Positions 53,040-64,000 of a stretch of 64,000 nt of DNA are shown in pieces (the stretch's first letter is position 1; every line of letters starts with the position of its first letter). Both the position numbers and the translations under genes were made by a program. The stretch spans positions 4,588,001 through 4,652,000 of the forward strand of contig NZ_CP108394.1 of the NCBI RefSeq assembly GCF_041435215.1. The letters are read 5' to 3'. The notes beneath the pieces are model-generated. The model did no database searches. It was not told the origin of the DNA and saw nothing but the letters and a program-made list of their open reading frames with translations. Source of the stretch: Streptomyces sp. NBC_01314 (GTDB lineage Bacteria; Actinomycetota; Actinomycetes; Streptomycetales; Streptomycetaceae).

Positions 53040-54935
53040 TCAGACCGCCCTCATCAGCAGGGTCGCGGCGATGAGGATCGCAGCACCGCCGAACATCGAG
53101 ACCGCGTACGACCGGGCATAGCCGTTCTGGATCCGGCGCAGCCGCCCGGAGAGGCCGCCCATCGAGGCCGCCGTGCCGTTGACGACGCCGTCGACCAGGG
53201 TGTGGTCGACGTAGACGAGGGAGCGTGTGAGGTGCTCTCCGCCGCGTACGAGGACTACGTGGTTGAAGTCGTCCTGAAGGAGGTCGCGCCGGGCGGCCCG
53301 GGTGAGCAGCGACCCGCGCGGGGCGACGACGGGGACGGGCTTGCGCCCGTACTGGAGCCAGGCGAGGCCGACGCCGATGACCATCACGGCGACCGTGGAG
53401 ATCGTCACCGTCAGGGCGCTGATCGGCGGGTTGCCGTGCTTGTGGCCGGTGACGGGCTCCAGCCAGTGGAGGAACCGGTCACCGATGCTGAAGTACGCGC
53501 CGCCGAAGACCGATCCGACGGCCAGCACGATCATGGGGATCGTCATGACCCTGGGCGACTCGTGCGGGTGCGGATCGTGGCCGTGCTCGTCGGGCTGCCA
53601 GCGCTTCTCGCCGAAGAACGTCATCAGCATCACGCGCGTCATGTAGAACGCGGTGATGGCCGCGCCCAGCAGGGCCACGCCGCCGAGGATCCAGCCCTCG
53701 GTGCCGCCCTTGGCGAAGGCCGCCTCGATGATCTTGTCCTTGGAGAAGAAGCCGGACAGACCGGGGAAGCCGATGATGGCGAGGTAGCCGAGGCCGAAGG
53801 TGACGAAGGTGACCGGCATGTACTTCCGCAGGCCGCCGTACTTGCGCATGTCGACCTCGTCGTTCATGCCGTGCATGACCGAGCCTGCGCCGAGGAAGAG
53901 CCCGGCCTTGAAGAAGCCGTGCGTCACCAGGTGCATGATCGCGAAGACGTAGCCGATGGGGCCGAGGCCCGCGGCGAGCACCATGTAGCCGATCTGCGAC
54001 ATCGTCGAGCCTGCGAGGGCCTTCTTGATGTCGTCCTTCGCGCAACCGACGATCGCACCGAAGAGGAGCGTGACCGCGCCGACGACGGTGGTGACGAGCT
54101 GCGCGTCCGGGGCGCCGTTGAAGATGTTGGCGGAGCGGACGATCAGGTAGACGCCCGCGGTGACCATGGTCGCGGCGTGGATGAGGGCCGAGACGGGGGT
54201 CGGGCCCTCCATGGCGTCCCCGAGCCAGGACTGCAGCGGCACCTGGGCGGACTTGCCGCAGGCGGCGAGCAGCAGCATCAGGGCGATGGCGGTCAGCTTG
54301 CCCTCGCTGGTCTCACCGGTGGCCTCCAGGACCGGCCCGAAGGCGAACGTCCCGAAGGTGGTGAACATCAGCATGATGGCGATGGACAGGCCCACGTCGC
54401 CGACGCGGTTGACCAGGAAGGCCTTCTTCGCGGCGGTGGCGGCGCTGGGCTTGTGCTGCCAGAAGCCGATCAGCAGGTACGAGGCGAGGCCCACGCCCTC
54501 CCAGCCGACGTACAGCAGCAGGTAGTTGTCGGCGAGGACGAGCAGCAGCATCGCCGCGAGGAACAGGTTCAGATAGCCGAAGAAGCGGCGTCGGCGCTCG
54601 TCGTGCTCCATGTACCCGATGGAGTACACATGGATGAGCGAGCCGACTCCGGTGATCAGCAGGACGAACGTCATCGACAGCTGGTCGAGCTGGAAGGCGA
54701 CGTCCGCCTGGAAGCCCTCGACGGGGATCCAGCTGAACAGGTACTGGCCCATCTCGCGGTGTTCGGCGTCCTTGCCGAGCATGTCGGCGAAGAGGACGAC
54801 GCCGATGACGAAGGAGGCGGCGGCGAGGGCAGTGCCGATCCAGTGGCCGACGGCGTCGAGCCGCCGGCCACCGCACAACAGGACGGCCGCTCCGAGCAGG
54901 GGCGCCGCGACCAGCAGCGCAATCAGGTTCTCCAC
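53040..54935 (-). CDS. nuoL: NADH-quinone oxidoreductase subunit L
   Basis: A 631-aa protein from GTG 54935 after GGAAGAATC. About sixteen membrane helices; core blocks [74 protein letters not shown] and [15 protein letters not shown]. The C-terminal lateral helix region is present. It is the distal proton pump of complex I. Fifteen bp lie between its start and the nuoK stop. Confidence 0.97.
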   Translation of the reverse strand: MENLIALLVAAPLLGAAVLLCGGRRLDAVGHWIGTALAAASFVIGVVLFADMLGKDAEHREMGQYLFSWIPVEGFQADVAFQLDQLSMTFVLLITGVGSLIHVYSIGYMEHDERRRRFFGYLNLFLAAMLLLVLADNYLLLYVGWEGVGLASYLLIGFWQHKPSAATAAKKAFLVNRVGDVGLSIAIMLMFTTFGTFAFGPVLEATGETSEGKLTAIALMLLLAACGKSAQVPLQSWLGDAMEGPTPVSALIHAATMVTAGVYLIVRSANIFNGAPDAQLVTTVVGAVTLLFGAIVGCAKDDIKKALAGSTMSQIGYMVLAAGLGPIGYVFAIMHLVTHGFFKAGLFLGAGSVMHGMNDEVDMRKYGGLRKYMPVTFVTFGLGYLAIIGFPGLSGFFSKDKIIEAAFAKGGTEGWILGGVALLGAAITAFYMTRVMLMTFFGEKRWQPDEHGHDPHPHESPRVMTIPMIVLAVGSVFGGAYFSIGDRFLHWLEPVTGHKHGNPPISALTVTISTVAVMVIGVGLAWLQYGRKPVPVVAPRGSLLTRAARRDLLQDDFNHVVLVRGGEHLTRSLVYVDHTLVDGVVNGTAASMGGLSGRLRRIQNGYARSYAVSMFGGAAILIAATLLMRAV

Positions 54936-54950
54936 GATTCTTCCGACCCC

Positions 54951-55250
54951 TTACAGCTTCATCAGGCTGGCGTCGTCGACCGAGGCCGAGTGGCGGGACC
55001 GGAACAGCGACACGATGATCGCGAGTCCGACCACGACCTCCGCGGCGGCGACGACCATCGTGAAGAAGGCGATGATCTGGCCGTCGAGATTGCCGTGCAT
55101 CCGGGAGAAGGCGACCAGCGTGAGATTGCAGGCGTTGAGCATCAGCTCGATGCACATGAACACCACGATCGCGTTCCGCCTGATCAGGACACCGGTGGCG
55201 CCGATCGTGAACAGCAGGGCGGCGAGATACAGGTAGTTGACGGGATTCAC
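54951..55250 (-). CDS. nuoK: NADH-quinone oxidoreductase subunit K
   Basis: A 99-aa protein from GTG 55250, overlapping nuoJ (GTGA). Three membrane helices ([64 protein letters not shown]), with the functional Glu in [10 protein letters not shown] and VAAAEVVVG. It forms the proton path at the base of the membrane arm, next to J and A. Confidence 0.97.
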   Translation of the reverse strand: MNPVNYLYLAALLFTIGATGVLIRRNAIVVFMCIELMLNACNLTLVAFSRMHGNLDGQIIAFFTMVVAAAEVVVGLAIIVSLFRSRHSASVDDASLMKL

Positions 55251-56083
55251 TTCGACGCCTCCCCGCGCTTGCCGCCGTTCCCGCTGTTGGTGCGCTCCAG
55301 GCGGTCCTCGGCGCGCTGCTCCAGGGCCTTGAGGTCGTTGAGCGCCTCCGTCGACACGTCGCGGACCTGACCCCGGTCCCGCAGCGTCTTGCTGACGGTC
55401 AGCTCGGACGGCGTGCCGTCGGGCAGCAGGCCCGGGATGTCGACCGCGTTGTGCCGGGCGTAGACGCCGGGGGCCGGCAGCGGCGGGAGGTGCTTGCCCT
55501 CGCGTACGCGCTCTTCGGCCAGCTCCCGCTGGGTCTTGGGGCGCTCGGTGCGCTCGCGGTGGGTGAGGACCATGGCACCGACGGCGGCCGTGATGAGCAG
55601 GGCGCCGGTGAGTTCGAAGGCGAACACGTAGTCGGTGAAGATCAGGGCCGCGAGGCCCTCCACGTTCCCGCCCGCGTTCGCCGTGCCGAGGCCGGTGAAC
55701 TCCGTCAGCGAGGCGTTGCCGATGCCCGCGATCAGCAGGATGCCGAACCCGAGGCCGCAGAGGAGGGCCAGCCAGCGCTGGCCCTTGATGGTCTCCTTCA
55801 GGGAGTCCGCCGCGGTGACGCCGACGAGCATCACCACGAACAGGAACAGCATCATGATCGCGCCGGTGTAGACGACGATCTGCACGATGCCCAGGAAGTA
55901 GGCGCCGTTGGCGAGGTAGAACACCGCCAGGATGATCATGGTGGCGGCGAGGCAGAGCGCGCTGTGCACGGCCCTCTTCATGAAGACGGTGCACAGGGCG
56001 CCGATCACGGCGACCGTGCCGAGCACCCAGAACTGGAAGGCCTCACCGGTGGAGGTGGTGTAGGCGGCGAGTTGCGAGCTCAT
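55247..56083 (-). CDS. nuoJ: NADH-quinone oxidoreductase subunit J
   Basis: A 278-aa protein from ATG 56083, overlapping nuoI (ATGA). Five membrane helices; the conserved [15 protein letters not shown] third-helix block is present. It is about 100 residues longer than E. coli NuoJ because of a cytoplasmic, charged C-terminal tail (from about residue 180). Such tails are common in actinobacteria. It takes part in the proton path beside K and A. Confidence 0.95.
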   Translation of the reverse strand: MSSQLAAYTTSTGEAFQFWVLGTVAVIGALCTVFMKRAVHSALCLAATMIILAVFYLANGAYFLGIVQIVVYTGAIMMLFLFVVMLVGVTAADSLKETIKGQRWLALLCGLGFGILLIAGIGNASLTEFTGLGTANAGGNVEGLAALIFTDYVFAFELTGALLITAAVGAMVLTHRERTERPKTQRELAEERVREGKHLPPLPAPGVYARHNAVDIPGLLPDGTPSELTVSKTLRDRGQVRDVSTEALNDLKALEQRAEDRLERTNSGNGGKRGEASK

Positions 56084-56682
56084 GCCTGGACCCCCTCCTC
56101 TTCGGGCTTCTCGCCCTTGGAGGCGGCGACCTGGCGCACCGTGCCGGGCGCGGCCTCGGTGACCAGCCCCCGGTAGTAGTCCTGCTCGTCGGTGCCCGGG
56201 AAGATCGAGTGGGGCGAGTCGACCATGCCCTCCTCAAGACCGGCGAGCAGCTGCTCCTTGGTGTAGATGAGGTTGGCGCGGCTGCTGTCCGCCAGTTCGA
56301 ACTCGTTGGTCATCGTGAGCGCCCGCGTGGGGCACGCCTCGATGCACAGGCCGCACAGGATGCAGCGGGCGTAGTTGATCTGGTAGACGCGGCCGTACCG
56401 CTCGCCCGGCGAGTAGCGCTCCTCGTCCGTGTTGTCGGCGCCCTCCACGTAGATGGCGTCGGCGGGACACGCCCAGGCGCACAGCTCGCAGCCGATGCAC
56501 TTCTCCAGGCCGTCCGGATGGCGGTTGAGCTGGTGCCGGCCGTGGAACCGTGGGGCCGTGGTCTTGGGCTGCTCGGGGTACTGCTCGGTCAGCCGCTTCT
56601 TGAACATGGCCTTGAAGGTCACGCCGAAGCCGGCGACGGGGTTCTGGAAACCGGGCTTGGTCTCCTTCGGCTCCTCAGCCAT
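56080..56682 (-). CDS. nuoI: NADH-quinone oxidoreductase subunit I
   Basis: A 200-aa protein; ATG 56682 follows AAGGAGGCGTCCG, so a longer open frame upstream is not used. Two 4Fe-4S sites (N6a, N6b): Cys62/65/68/72 in [11 protein letters not shown] and Cys107/110/113/117 in [11 protein letters not shown]. It carries electrons between NuoG and NuoB. The start overlaps the nuoH end by 8 bp. The C-terminal 60 residues vary between species. Confidence 0.97.
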   Translation of the reverse strand: MAEEPKETKPGFQNPVAGFGVTFKAMFKKRLTEQYPEQPKTTAPRFHGRHQLNRHPDGLEKCIGCELCAWACPADAIYVEGADNTDEERYSPGERYGRVYQINYARCILCGLCIEACPTRALTMTNEFELADSSRANLIYTKEQLLAGLEEGMVDSPHSIFPGTDEQDYYRGLVTEAAPGTVRQVAASKGEKPEEEGVQA

Positions 56683-58036
56683 CGGACGCCTCCTTCCCAT
56701 TCGAAGATCCGTCACTGTCAGTATCGGACCCACCACTGACAACCAGCTCCCGCTCCCGGCGCGGACGCCTGCGCGGCACCGGCGGGAGGGTCTGTCCGGG
56801 CAGGGGCGGTACGGGGAATCCGCCGGCCATCGGGTCGAAGCCGGCCGGTTCGGCGGGCTGGTCCTGTGCCTCGCGCCGGTCGCGGAAAATATCGGCGACG
56901 ACGGAGAGCAGGAACAGCACGATGACGGCGCCGGCGACGTACAGGGCGATCTCGGCGAAGTCGTAGTTCTCGTTCCTGAGGGTCCGTACGGTCGCGACGA
57001 GCATCAGCCAGACCACGGAGACCGGGAGGAGGATCTTCCAGCCGAGCTTCATCAGCTGGTCGTAGCGGACGCGCGGGAGGGTGCCGCGCAGCCAGATGAA
57101 GAAGAACAGCAGCAGCTGCACCTTCACCACGAACCAGAGCATCGGCCACCAGCCGTGGTTGGCGCCCTCCCAGAAGGTGCTGATGGGCCAGGGGGCCCGC
57201 CAGCCGCCGAGGAAGAGCGTCACCGACACGGCCGAGACGGTCACCATGTTGACGTACTCGGCGAGCATGAACAGCGCGAACTTGATCGACGAGTACTCGG
57301 TGTTGAAGCCGCCGACCAGGTCGCCCTCGGACTCCGGCATGTCGAACGGGGCGCGGTTGGTCTCGCCGACCATCGTGATGATGTAGATGACGAAGGAGAC
57401 CGGCAGCAGGACGATGTACCAGCGGTCCTGTTGCGCCTCCACGATCGCCGACGTCGACATCGACCCCGAGTAGAGGAAGACCGAGGCGAACGCGGCGCCC
57501 ATGGCGATCTCGTAGGAGATCATCTGCGCTGCGGAGCGCAGGCCGCCGAGCAGCGGGTAGGTGGAGCCGGAGCTCCAGCCCGCGAGCACGATGCCGTAGA
57601 TGCCGACCGAGGCGACCGCGAGGATGTAGAGCATCGCGATCGGCAGGTCGGTGAGCTGCATCGTGGTGCGCTGGCCGAAGATCGAGATCTCGTTGCCGGC
57701 CGGGCCGAAGGGGATCACCGCGATCGCCATGAAGGCCGGGATGGCCGCCACGATCGGCGCGAGGACGTAGACGACCGTGTCCGCGCGTTTGACGATGAGG
57801 TCTTCCTTGAGCATCAGTTTGACGCCGTCGGCGAGCGACTGGAGCATGCCCCAGGGGCCGTGCCGGTTGGGGCCGATGCGCAGCTGCATCCAGGCGACGA
57901 CCTTGCGTTCCCACACGATGGAGAACAGCACGGTGATCATCAGGAAGGCGAAGCAGAACACCGCCTTGACGACGACCAGCCACCAGGGGTCGCGGCCGAA
58001 CATCGAGAGGTCTTCAGCGGCGAGGTACAAGCTCAT
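56675..58036 (-). CDS. nuoH: NADH-quinone oxidoreductase subunit H
   Basis: A 453-aa protein from ATG 58036, overlapping the nuoG stop (ATGA), with GGAGG upstream. Eight membrane helices; conserved blocks [46 protein letters not shown] and [18 protein letters not shown] form the quinone-side cavity. The C-terminal 55 residues are an Arg/Pro/Ser-rich hydrophilic extension absent from E. coli. Confidence 0.97.
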   Translation of the reverse strand: MSLYLAAEDLSMFGRDPWWLVVVKAVFCFAFLMITVLFSIVWERKVVAWMQLRIGPNRHGPWGMLQSLADGVKLMLKEDLIVKRADTVVYVLAPIVAAIPAFMAIAVIPFGPAGNEISIFGQRTTMQLTDLPIAMLYILAVASVGIYGIVLAGWSSGSTYPLLGGLRSAAQMISYEIAMGAAFASVFLYSGSMSTSAIVEAQQDRWYIVLLPVSFVIYIITMVGETNRAPFDMPESEGDLVGGFNTEYSSIKFALFMLAEYVNMVTVSAVSVTLFLGGWRAPWPISTFWEGANHGWWPMLWFVVKVQLLLFFFIWLRGTLPRVRYDQLMKLGWKILLPVSVVWLMLVATVRTLRNENYDFAEIALYVAGAVIVLFLLSVVADIFRDRREAQDQPAEPAGFDPMAGGFPVPPLPGQTLPPVPRRRPRRERELVVSGGSDTDSDGSSNGKEASDG

Positions 58037-60537
58037 GCCTCCACCTCCTCGGGGGCCTCGGCGGCGAGCGTCGCGGGGCCGATACGGACGAGTGCGCCGG
58101 GCAGCGCCCCCGTGTCGGAGGCGACGCCCGAGCCGGTGGAGTTCAGCGGCAGCCAGACGACACGGTCGGGCATCTCGGTGATCAGCAGCGGCAGTTCCAC
58201 GACCCCGGCGGGGCCGCTGACCGCGAGGACGTCGCCGTTCTTGACGCCCGACTCGGCGGCCGTGGCGGCGGACACGCGCGCGCGTGCGGCGTGCCGCGTC
58301 CCGGCGAGCGCCTCGTCGCCGTCCTGGAGGCGACCCTGGTCGAGCAGCAGCCGGTGGCCGGCCAGTACGGCCTCCCCGGCGGCCGGGCGCGGCAGTCCGG
58401 CAGCGACCTCCACCGGCTCGTGGGCCCTCGCGCCGTCCCACGCCCCGAGGCGGTCCAGCTCCGCGCGCGTGGTGCGCAGATCGGGCAGCCCCAGGTGGAC
58501 GTCCATGGCGTCGGCCAGCATCTGGAGCACCCGCCCGTCGGTGGGTGCCACCCGGCGGGTCATCTGGTCGGGCTTCAGCGCGGCCTCGAACATCCGCACG
58601 CGGCCCTCCCAGTTGACGAAGGTGCCCGCCTTCTCGGCGACGGCGGCGACCGGGAGAACGACGTCCGCCCGGTCGGTGACCTCGCTGGGCCGCAGCTCCA
58701 GCGACACCAGGAAGCCCACTGCGGAGAGTGCCTCACGCGCGCGCGGCGGATCAGGCAGATCGGCGACCTCGACGCCCGCCACCACCAGGGCCCCGAGCTC
58801 TCCGGTGGCGGCGGCCTCGACGATCTGCCCGGTGTCCCGGCCGTACCGCGTCGGGAGTTCGGCGACACCCCAGGCGGCGGCGACCTCCGCGCGTGCGCGC
58901 GGGTCGGTTGCCGGACGCCCGCCCGGCAACACCGAGGGCAGCGCGCCCGCTTCGACAGCGGCACGCTCCCCGGCCCGGCGCGGGATCCACACCATCTTCG
59001 CGCCGGTCAGCGAAGCGGCCCGCACGGCGGCGGTGAGCCCGCCCGCCACGGCCGCGAACCGCTCCCCGACGACGATCACCGCGCCCTCGGTACGCAGCGC
59101 CTCGGCGGCCTTGGCGCCGTTGTCGTCCAGCCCGAAGCCGCTCGCGAGGGCGTCCAGCCACTCGGTCTCGGTGCCGGGCGCGGCGGGCAGCAGCGTGCCG
59201 CCGGCCTTCTCCAGGCCGCGCGTGGCGTGCGTGGCCAGTGAGAAGACCTGTTGCTTGTGCTTGCGCCAGGCCTTGCGCAGCCGGAGGAAGACGCCGGGCG
59301 CCTCCTCCTCCGCCTCGAACCCGACCAGCAGGACCGCGGGCGCCTTCTCCAGGAAGGCGTACGTGACGCCCGTACCGTCGAGGTCGCGGCCGCGTCCGGC
59401 GACCCGGGCCGCCAGGAAGTCGGCCTCCTCGCCGCTGTGCACGCGCGCGCGGAAGTCGATGTCGTTCGTGTCGAGGGCCACGCGCGCGAACTTGCTGTAC
59501 GCGTAGGCGTCCTCGACGGTGAGCCGGCCGCCGGTCAGCACACCGGTCCGGCCGCGCGCGGCGAGAAGCCCCCGGGCGGCGGCCTCAAGGGCCTCCGGCC
59601 AGGACGCGGGCTCCAGGACACCCTCCGCGTTGCGGACGAGGGGGGTGGTCAGCCGGTCCGGACGCTGCGCGTACCGGAACCCGAACCGCCCCTTGTCGCA
59701 GATCCACTCCTCGTTGACCTCGGGGTCGTTTGCCGCGAGCCGCCGCATGACCTTGCCGCGCCGGTGGTCGGTGCGGGTCGCGCAGCCGCCGGAACAGTGC
59801 TCGCAGACGGACGGCGAGGAGACGAGGTCGAACGGGCGGGAGCGGAATCGGTACGCCGCCGAGGTCAGCGCGCCCACCGGGCAGATCTGGATGGTGTTGC
59901 CGGAGAAGTACGACTCGAAGGGGTCGCCCTCGCCGGTGCCGACCTGCTGGAGCGCGCCGCGCTCGAGCAGTTCGATCATCGGGTCGCCTGCGACCTGGTC
60001 GGAGAACCGGGTGCAGCGGGCGCACAGCACGCACCGCTCACGGTCGAGCAGCACCTGCGTGGAGATCGGCACGGGCTTCTCGTAGGTCCGCTTGCGGCCC
60101 TCGAAGCGGGACTCGGAGTGGCCGTGCGACATGGCCTGGTTCTGCAGGGGGCACTCGCCGCCCTTGTCGCAGACGGGGCAGTCCAGCGGGTGGTTGATGA
60201 GCAGAAGCTCCATCACACCCTTCTGGGCCTTCTCCGCGACCGGCGAGGTGAGGTGGGTCTTGACGACCATCCCGTCCGTGCAGGTGATGGTGCAGGACGC
60301 CATGGGCTTGCGCTGGCCCTCGACCTCGACGATGCACTGACGGCAGGCGCCGACCGGGTCGAGGAGGGGGTGGTCGCAGAAGCGGGGGATCTCGACGCCG
60401 AGTTGTTCGGCGGCCCGGATCACCAGGGTGCCCTTGGGCACGCTGATGTCGATGCCGTCGATGGTCAGCGAGACGAGATCTTCCGGCGGGACCGCCGCCT
60501 CCCCGCCCCCGGAGGGAGCGCCGGTGGTCACGGTCAT
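58033..60537 (-). CDS. nuoG: NADH-quinone oxidoreductase subunit G
   Basis: An 834-aa protein from ATG 60537, overlapping the nuoF stop (ATGA). The N-terminus has N1b, N5 and N4 cluster ligands: [34 protein letters not shown], and CVLCARC with [14 protein letters not shown] supplies the N7-like site. A molybdopterin-fold-derived domain follows (from about 230) without cofactor signs. It is the largest subunit of the electron-transfer arm, passing electrons from F to I. Codon use is ordinary. Confidence 0.97.
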   Translation of the reverse strand: MTVTTGAPSGGGEAAVPPEDLVSLTIDGIDISVPKGTLVIRAAEQLGVEIPRFCDHPLLDPVGACRQCIVEVEGQRKPMASCTITCTDGMVVKTHLTSPVAEKAQKGVMELLLINHPLDCPVCDKGGECPLQNQAMSHGHSESRFEGRKRTYEKPVPISTQVLLDRERCVLCARCTRFSDQVAGDPMIELLERGALQQVGTGEGDPFESYFSGNTIQICPVGALTSAAYRFRSRPFDLVSSPSVCEHCSGGCATRTDHRRGKVMRRLAANDPEVNEEWICDKGRFGFRYAQRPDRLTTPLVRNAEGVLEPASWPEALEAAARGLLAARGRTGVLTGGRLTVEDAYAYSKFARVALDTNDIDFRARVHSGEEADFLAARVAGRGRDLDGTGVTYAFLEKAPAVLLVGFEAEEEAPGVFLRLRKAWRKHKQQVFSLATHATRGLEKAGGTLLPAAPGTETEWLDALASGFGLDDNGAKAAEALRTEGAVIVVGERFAAVAGGLTAAVRAASLTGAKMVWIPRRAGERAAVEAGALPSVLPGGRPATDPRARAEVAAAWGVAELPTRYGRDTGQIVEAAATGELGALVVAGVEVADLPDPPRAREALSAVGFLVSLELRPSEVTDRADVVLPVAAVAEKAGTFVNWEGRVRMFEAALKPDQMTRRVAPTDGRVLQMLADAMDVHLGLPDLRTTRAELDRLGAWDGARAHEPVEVAAGLPRPAAGEAVLAGHRLLLDQGRLQDGDEALAGTRHAARARVSAATAAESGVKNGDVLAVSGPAGVVELPLLITEMPDRVVWLPLNSTGSGVASDTGALPGALVRIGPATLAAEAPEEVEA

Positions 60538-61889
60538 GCGTTCACCTCCGCGTGCTTGTCCTTGTCGGCCCAGACGGTCGATCTGGCCGGGTCGAAGGGG
60601 CAGCCCCGGCCCGTGATGTGGTCCTCGTACTCCGCGCGGAAGTACTTGAGGGAGGAGAAGATCGGCGAGGCGGCGCCGTCACCGAGGGCGCAGAAGGACT
60701 TGCCGTTGATGTTGTCGGCGATGTCGTTCAGCTTGTCGAGGTCGCTCATGACGCCCTTGCCGGCCTCGATGTCGCGCAGCAACTGCACCAGCCAGTAGGT
60801 GCCTTCGCGGCAGGGTGTGCACTTGCCGCAGGACTCGTGGGCGTAGAACTCGGTCCAGCGGGTGACGGCCCGCACGACGCAGGTCGTCTCGTCGAAGCAC
60901 TGGAGTGCTTTCGTGCCGAGCATGGAACCCGCGGCGCCCACTCCTTCGTAGTCAAGAGGGACGTCGAGGTGCTCGTCGGTGAACATCGGGGTCGAGGAGC
61001 CGCCCGGTGTCCAGAACTTGAGGCGATGCCCGGATCGCATTCCGCCGCTCATGTCCAGGAGCTGGCGGAGCGTGATACCGAGCGGCGCCTCGTACTGGCC
61101 GGGGCTCGTGACATGGCCGCTGAGCGAGTAGAGCGTGAAGCCGGGGGACTTCTCGCTGCCCATCGACCTGAACCATTCCTTGCCCTTTTGCATGATCGCG
61201 GGAACTGACGCGATCGACTCGACGTTATTCACGACAGTCGGGCACGCATAGAGGCCCTCGACAGCAGGGAAGGGGGGACGGAGCCGCGGTTGACCACGGC
61301 GGCCTTCGAGCGAGTCGAGCAGCGCGGTCTCCTCACCGCAGATGTACGCGCCCGCGCCCGCGTGCACGGTGAGTTGGAGATCGAGTCCGCTGCCCAGGAT
61401 GTTCTCGCCGAGGAAGCCGGCCTCGTAGGCCTCGCGTACGGCCTCGTGCAACCGCCGCAGGACGGGAACGACTTCACCACGCAGATAGATGAAGGCATGC
61501 GAAGACCTGATGGCATAACAGGCGATGACAATGCCCTCGATGAGGCTATGCGGGTTCGCGAAGAGGAGCGGAATGTCCTTGCACGTTCCGGGCTCCGACT
61601 CGTCGGCGTTGACAACTAGATAATGTGGTTTTCCATCACCCTGCGGAATGAACTGCCATTTCAGTCCGGTCGGGAATCCCGCGCCGCCGCGGCCGCGCAA
61701 CCCGGACTCCTTGACGTACGCGATGACGTCGTCCGGTGACATGGCCAGCGCCTTGCGCAGCCCCTCGTACCCTTCGTGCCTTCGGTAGACGTCGAGCGAC
61801 CATGCCCTGTCCTCGTCCCAGAAGGCAGACAGCACGGGTGCGAGCAGTTTCTCCGGGCTGGTGCCCTTGATCTCGGGTGCCAACGTCAT
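60534..61889 (-). CDS. nuoF: NADH-quinone oxidoreductase subunit F
   Basis: A 451-aa protein from ATG 61889, sharing one base with the nuoE stop (TGATG). It has the NADH/FMN site [15 protein letters not shown], the flavin-binding [19 protein letters not shown], and the N3 cluster ligands [12 protein letters not shown] plus the later Cys. It accepts hydride from NADH via FMN. Between about 60900 and 61700 codons with A/T in third place (AAA, CAT, TAT, CTA, GTT, ATT) are much more common than in all neighbours. Confidence 0.97.
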   Translation of the reverse strand: MTLAPEIKGTSPEKLLAPVLSAFWDEDRAWSLDVYRRHEGYEGLRKALAMSPDDVIAYVKESGLRGRGGAGFPTGLKWQFIPQGDGKPHYLVVNADESEPGTCKDIPLLFANPHSLIEGIVIACYAIRSSHAFIYLRGEVVPVLRRLHEAVREAYEAGFLGENILGSGLDLQLTVHAGAGAYICGEETALLDSLEGRRGQPRLRPPFPAVEGLYACPTVVNNVESIASVPAIMQKGKEWFRSMGSEKSPGFTLYSLSGHVTSPGQYEAPLGITLRQLLDMSGGMRSGHRLKFWTPGGSSTPMFTDEHLDVPLDYEGVGAAGSMLGTKALQCFDETTCVVRAVTRWTEFYAHESCGKCTPCREGTYWLVQLLRDIEAGKGVMSDLDKLNDIADNINGKSFCALGDGAASPIFSSLKYFRAEYEDHITGRGCPFDPARSTVWADKDKHAEVNA

Positions 61890-62752
61890 CACTCCCCCTC
61901 CTCGGCGGCAGGCCCCGCCGGGTGCGCCGGGTCCGAGGCCGACGTTTCCTGCGGCGCGTCGTGCGAGCTGAGGTGCTCGGTGGGTGACGGCTCGTGCACC
62001 TTGTCGTGCGGCTCGTCCTTGGGGCCGCCGTTGCGCGGATGGACCACGCGCGCGGGTCCGGTCTCTCCCCTGGCCAGGCGGAGGCCGACCAGCGAGGCGG
62101 GTCCCGCACCGCCGCTCGCCTCGACGGCCCCCGGCCGCTCGTCGGGGAATCCGGCGAGGATCCGCGCGGTGTCCTTGAAGGTGCACAGCGGTGCCCCGCG
62201 CGTGGGCTCGACCTCGGTTCCCGCGCGCAGGTCGTCGACGAGGCGCTTGGCGCTGTCGACGGTCTGGTTGTCGAAGAACTCCCAGTTGACCATCACGACC
62301 GGCGCGAAGTCGCAGGCCGCGTTGCACTCGATGTGCTCCAGGGTGACCTTGCCGTCGCCGGTGGTCTCGCCGTTGCCGACACCGAGGTGGTCCTGCAGCG
62401 CCTCGAAGATCGCGTCGCCGCCCATCACCGCGCACAGGGTGTTGGTGCAGACGCCCACCTGGTAGTCACCGGAGGGCTTGCGCCGGTACATGGTGTAGAA
62501 GGTGGCCACCGCGGTGACCTCGGCCGTGGTCAGGCCGAGCACCTCGGCGCAGAACCGCATGCCGGTGCGGGTGACATGGCCCTCCTCCGACTGCACGAGA
62601 TGCAGCAACGGCAGGAGGGCGGACCGGGAGTCCGGGTAGCGGGCGACGACCTCGGCGGCGTCCCGCTCCAGCCGGGCTCGAACGTCGTCCGGGTAGTCGG
62701 GCGCGGGCAGTTGGGGCATGCCCAGGCTGACGCCCTCGGGGGTGGTGGTCAC
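61889..62752 (-). CDS. nuoE: NADH-quinone oxidoreductase subunit E
   Basis: A 287-aa protein from GTG 62752, overlapping the nuoD stop (GTGA), after GGAGGCGTCGACCG. The thioredoxin-like domain with N1a ligands has CTNTLC and CNAAC. The family is about 160-180 residues; this protein has an additional C-terminal 100 residues rich in Glu/Pro/His/Ala, probably disordered. It lies beside NuoF in the NADH-oxidising module. Confidence 0.95.
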   Translation of the reverse strand: MTTTPEGVSLGMPQLPAPDYPDDVRARLERDAAEVVARYPDSRSALLPLLHLVQSEEGHVTRTGMRFCAEVLGLTTAEVTAVATFYTMYRRKPSGDYQVGVCTNTLCAVMGGDAIFEALQDHLGVGNGETTGDGKVTLEHIECNAACDFAPVVMVNWEFFDNQTVDSAKRLVDDLRAGTEVEPTRGAPLCTFKDTARILAGFPDERPGAVEASGGAGPASLVGLRLARGETGPARVVHPRNGGPKDEPHDKVHEPSPTEHLSSHDAPQETSASDPAHPAGPAAEEGE

Positions 62753-64000
62753 CGGTCGACGCCTCCCATCACGGGGTCGATGGACGCGACGGCGACGATG
62801 ACGTCGGCGACCTGGCCGCCCTCGCACATCGCCGCCATGGCCTGCAGGTTGGTGAAGGAGGGGTCTCGGTAGTGGACCCGGAAGGGGCGGGTGCCTCCGT
62901 CGGAGACGACGTGCACCCCGAGTTCGCCCTTGGGCGACTCGATCGCCGTGTACGCCTGTCCCGGCGGGACGCGGAAGCCCTCGGTCACCAGCTTGAAGTG
63001 GTGGATCAGGGCCTCCATGGAGGTGCCCATGATCTTCTTGATGTGGTCCAGGGAGTTGCCGAGTCCGTCCGGTCCCAGGGCGAGCTGGGCGGGCCAGGCG
63101 ATCTTCTTGTCGCCGACCATGACCGGGCCGGGCTGCAGCCGGTCCAGGCACTGCTCGACGATCCGCAGGGACTGGCGCATCTCCTCCAGGCGGATCAGGA
63201 AACGTCCGTAGGAGTCGCAGGTGTCGGCGGTCGGGACGTCGAAGTCGTACGTCTCGTACCCGCAGTACGGCTGCGCCTTGCGCAGGTCGTGCGGGAGGCC
63301 GGCGGAGCGCAGGATCGGGCCGGTGGCGCCGAGGGCCATGCAGCCGGACAGGTCGAGGTAGCCGACGTCCTGCATACGGGCCTTGAAGATGGGGTTCCCG
63401 GTGGCGAGCTTGTCGTACTCGGGAAGGTTCTTCTCCATCTTCTTCACGAACTCGCGGATCTGGTCCACCGCGCCGGGCGGCAGGTCCTGGGCGAGTCCGC
63501 CGGGCCGGATGTACGCGTGGTTCATGCGCAGGCCGGTGATCAGCTCGTAGATGTCGAGAATGAGTTCACGATCACGGAAGCCGTAGATCATGATCGTGGT
63601 GGCGCCCAGCTCCATGCCGCCGGTGGCGATGCACACCAGGTGGGAGGAGAGCCGGTTCAGCTCCATGAGGAGCACACGGATGATCGTGGCGCGGTCCGGG
63701 ATCTGGTCCTCGATGCCGAGGAGCTTCTCCACAGCGAGGCAGTACGCCGTCTCGTTGAAGAACGGCGTCAGGTAGTCCATGCGCGTCACGAACGTGGTGC
63801 CCTGTGTCCACGTGCGGTACTCGAGGTTCTTCTCGATGCCGGTGTGGAGGTAGCCGATGCCGCAGCGGGCCTCGGTGACGGTCTCGCCGTCGATCTCCAG
63901 GATGAGCCGGAGCACACCGTGCGTGGACGGGTGCTGGGGGCCCATGTTGACGATGATGCGCTCGTCGTCGGACCGGGCGGCGGTCTCGGCGACCTCGTCC
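62749..64000 (-). CDS. nuoD: NADH-quinone oxidoreductase subunit D (partial, runs off right edge)
   Basis: The frame is open at the right edge; an internal ATG at 63945 ([10 protein letters not shown]) is not the start, because the 18 codons before it ([18 protein letters not shown]) read as coding. It is the 49-kDa quinone-pocket subunit: [12 protein letters not shown] with the quinone-head His, [25 protein letters not shown] with the conserved Tyr, and [25 protein letters not shown] at the C-terminus. About 416 codons are visible. The operon presumably continues to nuoC, B and A. Confidence 0.96.
   Translation of the reverse strand, partial: DEVAETAARSDDERIIVNMGPQHPSTHGVLRLILEIDGETVTEARCGIGYLHTGIEKNLEYRTWTQGTTFVTRMDYLTPFFNETAYCLAVEKLLGIEDQIPDRATIIRVLLMELNRLSSHLVCIATGGMELGATTIMIYGFRDRELILDIYELITGLRMNHAYIRPGGLAQDLPPGAVDQIREFVKKMEKNLPEYDKLATGNPIFKARMQDVGYLDLSGCMALGATGPILRSAGLPHDLRKAQPYCGYETYDFDVPTADTCDSYGRFLIRLEEMRQSLRIVEQCLDRLQPGPVMVGDKKIAWPAQLALGPDGLGNSLDHIKKIMGTSMEALIHHFKLVTEGFRVPPGQAYTAIESPKGELGVHVVSDGGTRPFRVHYRDPSFTNLQAMAAMCEGGQVADVIVAVASIDPVMGGVDR

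Noticed and set aside
56453..59506. Open frame of about 1017 codons on the plus strand
   Set aside because: Shadow of nuoG, nuoH and nuoI on the minus strand.

Overview
The window is very GC-rich, with G/C at most third codon positions, Shine-Dalgarno starts (many GTG, one TTG) and dense ATGA/GTGA stop-start overlaps. Together with the gene content (a nuo complex I operon, a long-chain polyprenyl synthase, a c-di-AMP riboswitch before a cell-wall lysin, GntR/UTRA and SCO6880-type proteins), this points to a Streptomyces-type actinomycete chromosome. No rRNA, tRNA, integrase, transposase, relaxase or CRISPR array was seen.

Layout. (1) 1-14120 holds two divergent operons around a control region at 5384-5568. 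The leftward one encodes a transglycosylase/M23 wall enzyme, an NTF2-like lipoprotein, two TPR-tailed paralogues (the last cut by the window edge) and a small protein. The rightward one encodes two VirB2-like two-helix proteins, a VirB8-like anchor, a VirB6-like polytopic protein, an SCO6880-type protein, a VirB4-like ATPase, a VirD4/TraG-like coupling ATPase, a DUF4913-like protein and, at 14207-15583, a lipoprotein. It looks like a type IV secretion machine without DNA-mobilisation genes. (2) 15584-19038 carries a broken gene remnant, a Cys-rich protein, and divergently an 849-aa effector/toxin-like protein. (3) 19050-21049 holds an amidase and a Nudix hydrolase. (4) 21154-27090 holds four genes joined by 4-bp stop-start overlaps: a membrane protein, a large HerA-like ATPase, a calpain-like protein with a Pro/Glu/Ala-rich N-terminus, and a small protein. 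This is the best candidate for an undescribed system. (5) 27232-35196 is housekeeping and envelope: an FMN-reductase-like protein, an ABC-2 exporter, a LolA-like protein, a polyprenyl synthase, a riboswitch-controlled LysM transglycosylase and a HAD phosphatase. (6) 35197-37655 has fumarylacetoacetase flanked by interspersed repeats. (7) 37656-44773 is a GntR gene followed by ferredoxin, solute-binding protein, permease, ATPase and a flavoprotein-HEAT fusion, i.e. an AprBA-like redox pair beside a sulfonate/nitrate-type importer. (8) 44774-47432 is a long non-coding stretch rich in hairpins, then a Crp-like regulator and a small membrane protein. (9) 47548-64000 is recQ and the leftward nuo operon (nuoN to nuoD, nuoD cut by the window edge).

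How the parts work together: regions 1-2 suggest an envelope-spanning machine (wall hydrolase, channel, three ATPase-class components) with a nearby cargo candidate. Region 4 suggests an ATPase-gated protease. Regions 5 and 9 link quinone side-chain synthesis to complex I, the enzyme that reduces menaquinone. All coordinates and starts were read by eye; family names are from recognised motifs, not database searches.
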